Assembly (NCBI GenBank): GCA_965220615.1
Contig: CBDCQL010000002.1
Span: 620,001-684,000, forward strand
Origin: JAGWBD01 sp965220615
GTDB taxonomy: Bacteria > Chloroflexota > Anaerolineae > Aggregatilineales > Phototrophicaceae
DNA length: 64,000 nt
Reading direction: 5' to 3'
Position 1 is the stretch's first letter, and each line of letters starts with the position of its first letter. Of the stretch, positions 60,332 to 64,000 are shown piece after piece. The notes beneath the pieces were generated by a model, which saw nothing but the letters and a program-made list of their open reading frames with translations, was not told the DNA's origin and made no database searches. The translations under genes and the position numbers were made by a program.

Positions 60332-60363
60332 GGCTCTGGCCAGGATTACCCCTGACCAGAGCC
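60332..60363 (-). other. Intercistronic hairpin between binding-protein and permease genes
   Basis: GGCTCTGG (60332-60339) pairs with CCAGAGCC (60356-60363); inside, CAGG (60341-60344) pairs with CCTG (60351-60354) around an ATTACC loop. There is no T run. It lies 13 bases after the binding-protein stop. Such elements behind malE-type genes stabilise the upstream mRNA so that binding protein exceeds permease. Confidence 0.55.
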
Positions 60364-60376
60364 TCAGGATGACGAA

Positions 60377-61741
60377 TCAGCCGTAGTAACCGGCGTCCGC
60401 CATCATTTCACGGGTTTCGGCAGCAGCCTGGTCAAGACCGTCCTGGGCGCTGACGTCACCGAGCAGAATTGCCTGCATGTGCGGGTAGAAGATGTTGGAG
60501 AAGGGAATCCACTCGGCGATCAGCGGCGGCGTCTTGAAGTCTTCGGACACCTGCAGCTGGGCGAGCACGAGGCGCTCGCGATCCAGAGGATTCTCGGCCA
60601 TGGCGGCGTCGTCGATGATCCGTGTCCAGACGTCATTGCGCACCGGCAGATATCCCAGTTGGGCTTCCTCGTAGGCCACGCGCTCCGAAGAGAGGAACTT
60701 GATCAACTGGGCTCCGGCCTCGGGGTTGGGCGCGGTTGCCGGTATGGAGAAGGCATGGGCGCCGGCCCAGCCCGAGGGGCGAACGGCATCGCCACCGACG
60801 CTCAGGCCAGTGAAGCCGCGCGCCAGGCCAAAGTTGTGGTTGATGGCACAGTTGTCAGCGCTCTGGAAGTAGGCGTACCAGCCGTACCACTCAAGTTTGA
60901 TGGCCGTGTCCCCGTTACAGAAATACGCAGCCACGCCGTCCCACAGCAGGTCAGTGGTGTCAACCGGGATGATGCTGTCCTGGTACCAGCCGCGCAGCAG
61001 TTCGGCGACGGCGACGCCGATTTCGTCATTGAAGGTCGGTTCCCAGTTCTCGTTGAAGAGGGAACCGCCGCTGGCGAAGTGCATTTCGTAGAAGCGACCG
61101 GTGAGGGCTTCCTCACGACCGGCGAGAGTGTAGCCGAAGGTGCTGTGGCCGTTCTCGACGAAGAAACGCGCCTGGCGGTCGATCTGTTCCAGGGTCGTTG
61201 GCACCGTCAACTCTTCGCCGGTGGCCGCCAGGTATTCCGCGGCAATCTCTTCACTCTCGTAGAGATCAAGGCGGTAATGGATGGGGCTGATATCGGCATG
61301 ACGCGGGATGAGGTAGAGGTTGCCGTCTACAGTGGCCGCGTCCATGATGGCCGGGCTGAATTCCGCCAGGTCTTCCTCGCCGAAATAGTCGTTGAGGGGG
61401 AGCAGGAAGTCGGTGTACTGGGCCATGAAACTGGTGTGGTCCCAGGCGACGTCGTAGTCTGCCGCGCCGGTGGCGAAGTCCACCTTCAGCTTCTGGTCGA
61501 TGGCGAAGCCGTCCAGCAGTGCCACGATTTCCACGGTGGCGCCAGTGGCTTCTTCAAAGACGGAAATCGACTCATACATTACTTCATAGGTGCCGCCGCC
61601 GATATTGGCCATGCGAATGTTGATGCCGCTCAGGTCCATGTCGAGCCCGGCGTATTGCGGCTCGCCCATGTCCTGCGCCGCCAGTCCGGTGCCGAGCATG
61701 AGTACGAGCATGAAAACCAGCAGTCTTGCCTTGTGAACCAT
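60377..61741 (-). CDS. Extracellular sugar-binding protein of ABC transporter
   Basis: A 454-residue family 1 solute-binding protein. AGGAGG precedes ATG 61741; signal peptide KARLLVFMLVLMLGTGLAA with a cleavage near AAQ and no lipobox. The mature protein is acidic and contains 'ATGATVEIVALLDGFAIDQKLKVDF'-like lobe I sequence and 'IKLEWYGWYAYF' in lobe II. First gene of a binding protein-two permease operon without ATPase, convergent with the rhamnose-mutarotase operon, so its ligand may be the sugar that operon degrades. Confidence 0.9.
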   Translation of the reverse strand: MVHKARLLVFMLVLMLGTGLAAQDMGEPQYAGLDMDLSGINIRMANIGGGTYEVMYESISVFEEATGATVEIVALLDGFAIDQKLKVDFATGAADYDVAWDHTSFMAQYTDFLLPLNDYFGEEDLAEFSPAIMDAATVDGNLYLIPRHADISPIHYRLDLYESEEIAAEYLAATGEELTVPTTLEQIDRQARFFVENGHSTFGYTLAGREEALTGRFYEMHFASGGSLFNENWEPTFNDEIGVAVAELLRGWYQDSIIPVDTTDLLWDGVAAYFCNGDTAIKLEWYGWYAYFQSADNCAINHNFGLARGFTGLSVGGDAVRPSGWAGAHAFSIPATAPNPEAGAQLIKFLSSERVAYEEAQLGYLPVRNDVWTRIIDDAAMAENPLDRERLVLAQLQVSEDFKTPPLIAEWIPFSNIFYPHMQAILLGDVSAQDGLDQAAAETREMMADAGYYG

Positions 61742-61852
61742 TGAGGGACCTCCTGTCCAGTTTCGATTACGGGAACCAGGGAGCCAGAAACAGTATCCTC
61801 GCTTGCCGGGCTTCCACGTGTCCCGTTAGACTGCAATCCTGACGCGTTTTTG

Positions 61853-62617
61853 ATGAAGGCGCAAGAATTGGTTTTGCGAAGTAGCCAAAGCCCTCAGGCG
61901 GCCCTGCGCGGAGAACCAAGTTACGTTTGGCGTGCCGGCCAGGAACGCCGTCTGCAGATGATTGCGCGCCACGCCCGGCTTGAGCAGGCCCTGGTACTCG
62001 AAGCCGGGGGCGGGACCGGCATGTACGCCCGGCAACTCCAGGATCGCTACGCGGCCAGGGTGGAACTCTTTGACATTGAACCGGACCGCGTACTGCAGGC
62101 CCGTTCGTCCACGCTTCATGCTCTGGTGGCCGCTGCGGAACGGCTTCCCTACGCCAGCGACCGCTTCGATACCGTGCTTTCCAACGAGGTGCTGGAGCAC
62201 GTTCAGGACGACCGTCAGGCATTGCGGGAGATGATACGGGTGCTGAAACCGGGCGGACGTGTCGTCATTTTCTGCCCGAACCGCTGGTACCCCTTTGAAA
62301 CGCACGGGCACTTCTGGCGCGGTCGCTATCATTTCGGCAATACACCGTTCATCAACTGGCTGCCGGACGTCGCGCGCAATCGCCTCGCGCCCCACGTGCG
62401 CGCCTATACGCGGCGCGGTTTGCTCGGTCTTCTGGCCGGTTGTCCGGTCCGGCTGCTGGAAATGCGCCGCATTTACGGGGGTTATGACAATCTGGTCAGG
62501 CGCTTCGGTTGGCCAGCCCGCTCCATACGGGGCCTGTTGCAGGGATTTGAAGGAGGCCCGCTGGACATCTGGGGCCTGTCTCACTTTCTGGTGCTGGAGA
62601 AACTGGAGCCCGGTTGA
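61853..62617 (+). CDS. Class I SAM-dependent methyltransferase (Methyltransf_11-like)
   Basis: A 254-residue protein. Motif I 'LVLEAGGGTGMYARQL', acidic 'VELFDIEPDRV', 'DTVLSNEVLEHVQDDRQALREMIRVLKPGG' typical of Ubi-E/sugar methyltransferases. The C-terminal half (from 'FCPNRWYPFETHGHFW') resembles methyltransferases acting on cell-surface glycans or lipids. ATG 61853 chosen, with only a weak ribosome site; TTG 61850 is possible. Divergent from the second binding-protein gene. Target unknown. Confidence 0.8.
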   Translation: MKAQELVLRSSQSPQAALRGEPSYVWRAGQERRLQMIARHARLEQALVLEAGGGTGMYARQLQDRYAARVELFDIEPDRVLQARSSTLHALVAAAERLPYASDRFDTVLSNEVLEHVQDDRQALREMIRVLKPGGRVVIFCPNRWYPFETHGHFWRGRYHFGNTPFINWLPDVARNRLAPHVRAYTRRGLLGLLAGCPVRLLEMRRIYGGYDNLVRRFGWPARSIRGLLQGFEGGPLDIWGLSHFLVLEKLEPG

Positions 62618-62624
62618 GTTGGCT

Positions 62625-63188
62625 TTAGTCGTCCACCCAGACGGGGAGATGCCCCAAAGCGACGATATTGGTCCATTTGGCGCGGTCGCCCTCGGTCAGG
62701 ATCGCGGCCTCAGTGACAACCTCGGCGCCCGCCTTGCGCATGATCAACCGCAGGCCCTGCAGGGTGCTGCCGGTGGAAATGACGTCATCCAGAAGGATCA
62801 CCCGTCTACCCAGGACAAGATCACGGTCCCGTTCGTCAAGGTAAAGCATTTGCGGCTGACCCGTCGTGATACTCAGGGTCTCGGAAGCCAGGGCCTCACC
62901 CATGTAGGGCTTGAGCGACTTGCGCAGTACCACGTAGGGCAACTGCATGTCGACTGACAGGGCATGGGCCAGCGGAATTGCCTTGGCCTCGGGCGACACC
63001 AGCACATCGGCATTGTAGTCGCGCAGTTTGCCGGCCAGCGCTGTACTGGAAGCCTGGACCAGTTCGCTGTCCCCCAGAATGTTGAGAATGGCGATACGCA
63101 CGCCCGGGCTAATTTCAAACAGGCGCAGGTCCCGTTTTATGCCGGCGATCGTAATGGGCCAGGTGGCGGGCAACTCAGGCCGGTTCAT
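62625..63188 (-). CDS. Adenine/xanthine-type phosphoribosyltransferase
   Basis: A 187-residue type I phosphoribosyltransferase. ATG 63188 has GGAGGAAC upstream. The PRPP loop is 'VILLDDVISTGSTLQGL' (Asp134, Asp135); 'LVSPEAKAIPLAHALS' is the purine-PRT nucleobase region and 'VVLRKSLKPYM' the flexible loop. It would convert adenine or another purine base plus PRPP into the nucleotide. Length and motifs fit apt, but xpt-like specificity cannot be excluded. Its start overlaps the upstream ATPase gene by 14 bases. Confidence 0.85.
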   Translation of the reverse strand: MNRPELPATWPITIAGIKRDLRLFEISPGVRIAILNILGDSELVQASSTALAGKLRDYNADVLVSPEAKAIPLAHALSVDMQLPYVVLRKSLKPYMGEALASETLSITTGQPQMLYLDERDRDLVLGRRVILLDDVISTGSTLQGLRLIMRKAGAEVVTEAAILTEGDRAKWTNIVALGHLPVWVDD

Positions 63189-63903
63189 GCAGTTCCTCCT
63201 GCGCCTGGTCGTGAAGCTGGCCATCGACCAGGGTCAGTTGACGGTCTGTGATGCCCGCCAGTTCCGGATCGTGGGTTACCAGGACCACCGTCGTGCCGGC
63301 ATCGCGTTGCACGTCCCGCAGCGAATCGAGTACGACCTGGCCAGACGCGGTATCCAGGTTTCCGGTCGGCTCGTCAGCCAGCAACAGGGGTGGGTCGTTG
63401 GCCAGGGCGCGGGCGATGGCAACGCGTTGTTGCTCCCCGCCGGAAAGTTCCGCCGGACGGTGGTGCATGCGGTCGCGCAGTCCCAGTTGCTCCAGCAATT
63501 CACGGGCGCGCCGGTCGGGCCTGTATTTGGGTTTGTGGGCGAACTGGACCGGGAGGGCGACGTTTTCCTGGGCGGTGAGTGTGGGGATCAGGTTGAAGAA
63601 CTGGAAGATAAAGCCGATCTTTTCGTTGCGAATGGTGGTGAGTTGGTCCTCGTTCATGTTCGAGATGTCGACCCCGGCTATTTCGACGCTGCCGCTGCTG
63701 GGTGAATCGAGGCCACCGATCAGGCCCAGCAAGGTGCTCTTGCCGCTGCCCGATGGTCCGACAATACTCACCATCTCGCCGGCGAAAATGTCCAGGTTGA
63801 CGTCGCGCAAGGCGTGCACGCGGACCTTTCCCAAACGCAATTCGCGCGACAGGTTGCGCACGCGGATGACGGCGCGGGACCTTGTGTTCGTTTCCTTGGC
63901 CAT
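63175..63903 (-). CDS. ABC transporter ATP-binding protein (LolD/MacB type)
   Basis: A 242-residue ATPase. Walker A 'GPSGSGKSTLLG' near 49-60, signature 'LSGGEQQRVAIARAL', Walker B 'LLLADEPTGNLD', and the family-typical 'NEKIGFIFQFFNLIPTLTAQENV'. These ATPases pair with FtsX-like permeases in efflux, lipoprotein release or envelope stress. ATG 63903 chosen; an in-frame TTG at 63912 overlaps the upstream stop. The partner permease is not visible, but an unidentified gene ends just upstream. Confidence 0.9.
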   Translation of the reverse strand: MAKETNTRSRAVIRVRNLSRELRLGKVRVHALRDVNLDIFAGEMVSIVGPSGSGKSTLLGLIGGLDSPSSGSVEIAGVDISNMNEDQLTTIRNEKIGFIFQFFNLIPTLTAQENVALPVQFAHKPKYRPDRRARELLEQLGLRDRMHHRPAELSGGEQQRVAIARALANDPPLLLADEPTGNLDTASGQVVLDSLRDVQRDAGTTVVLVTHDPELAGITDRQLTLVDGQLHDQAQEELHEPA

Positions 63904-63908
63904 CACGA

Positions 63909-64000
63909 TCAACCGACCGCCTGCTGCAGTGCGTAGACCGGCTCCAGCCAGTCCATGTAACGATTGTCCCGCCCGTAGACCACGTCGAGGAAGCGTTCCC
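63909..64000 (-). CDS. C-terminal end of an unidentified gene (cut by window edge)
   Basis: An open frame enters from the right edge and ends at a TGA at 63909-63911, encoding 29 residues ending 'WLEPVYALQQAVG'. The stop lies five bases from the ATPase start, implying an operon. Too little is visible to identify it. Confidence 0.5.
   Translation of the reverse strand, partial: ERFLDVVYGRDNRYMDWLEPVYALQQAVG

Overview
The window is GC-rich, densely packed bacterial DNA. It most resembles a member of the Chloroflexota (Anaerolineae/Caldilineae-like). The evidence is indirect: Thr/Pro-rich linkers in exported proteins, RNase J, a transglutaminase-like membrane protein, a Thermus-type homocitrate/homoaconitate lysine route, and many Gfo/Idh oxidoreductases alongside sugar ABC importers. 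No prophage, transposase or CRISPR array was seen. Annotated RNA genes are RNase P RNA, tRNA-Val(CAC) and tRNA-Glu(CTC).

Layout. (1) 1-1276, minus: two Gfo/Idh dehydrogenases, the first cut by the window edge. (2) 1392-4542, plus: a promoter, a short Lys-containing leader ORF and a terminator, then homocitrate synthase and both homoaconitase subunits (lysine by the alpha-aminoadipate route). (3) 4573-11718: sugar-acid and amino-sugar genes (Gfo/Idh, TIM-barrel epimerase, UxuA-like dehydratase, aldo-keto reductase, NagA) and MsrA. (4) 11752-12106: rnpB. (5) 12300-20682: exported S41 protease, transglutaminase-like protein, RNase J, phosphohexomutase. (6) 20682-26961: zinc alcohol dehydrogenase, NADP isocitrate dehydrogenase, a methyltransferase, a membrane protein, formate-tetrahydrofolate ligase, a cyclase-family hydrolase. 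(7) 26966-36328, minus: a translationally coupled exopolysaccharide operon (two short Wzz-type proteins, BY-kinase-like ATPase, RmlA/B/D, three glycosyltransferases, with a HAD phosphatase and RNase HII embedded). (8) 36377-41048: folate and one-carbon genes (FolK, FolB, FolE, MetK, methyltransferase, class IV aminotransferase). (9) 41094-42728: aspartokinase behind a Thr/Met-codon leader peptide and a strong terminator. (10) 42736-45956: phosphodiester glycosidase-like lipoprotein, tRNA-Val, an Mrr-like protein with a degenerate active site, an MFS transporter. (11) 46019-51013: a full sugar ABC importer, one of whose permeases carries an extra PDZ domain. (12) 51240-61741: tRNA-Glu, then a catabolic operon (lyase, amidohydrolase, Gfo/Idh, SDR, an unknown Cys-rich protein, a MetE-like zinc methyltransferase, L-rhamnose mutarotase) convergent with a second sugar importer that has no ATPase of its own. 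(13) 61853-64000: methyltransferase, phosphoribosyltransferase, LolD/MacB-type ATPase and the end of an unidentified gene.

How it fits together. Lysine appears to be made from 2-oxoglutarate rather than aspartate, so aspartokinase would supply mainly Thr and Met. The two leader regions match this split: the homocitrate synthase leader has Lys codons inside the competing RNA structure, and the aspartokinase leader has Thr and Met codons. The rest of the window describes a heterotroph that imports and oxidises sugars or sugar acids (possibly deoxy- or O-methylated ones) and builds a surface polysaccharide from a dTDP-activated deoxysugar. The best candidates for undescribed biology are the two attenuators, the PDZ-permease fusion, the apparently dead Mrr protein, and the MetE-like/Cys-protein pair inside a sugar-catabolic operon.
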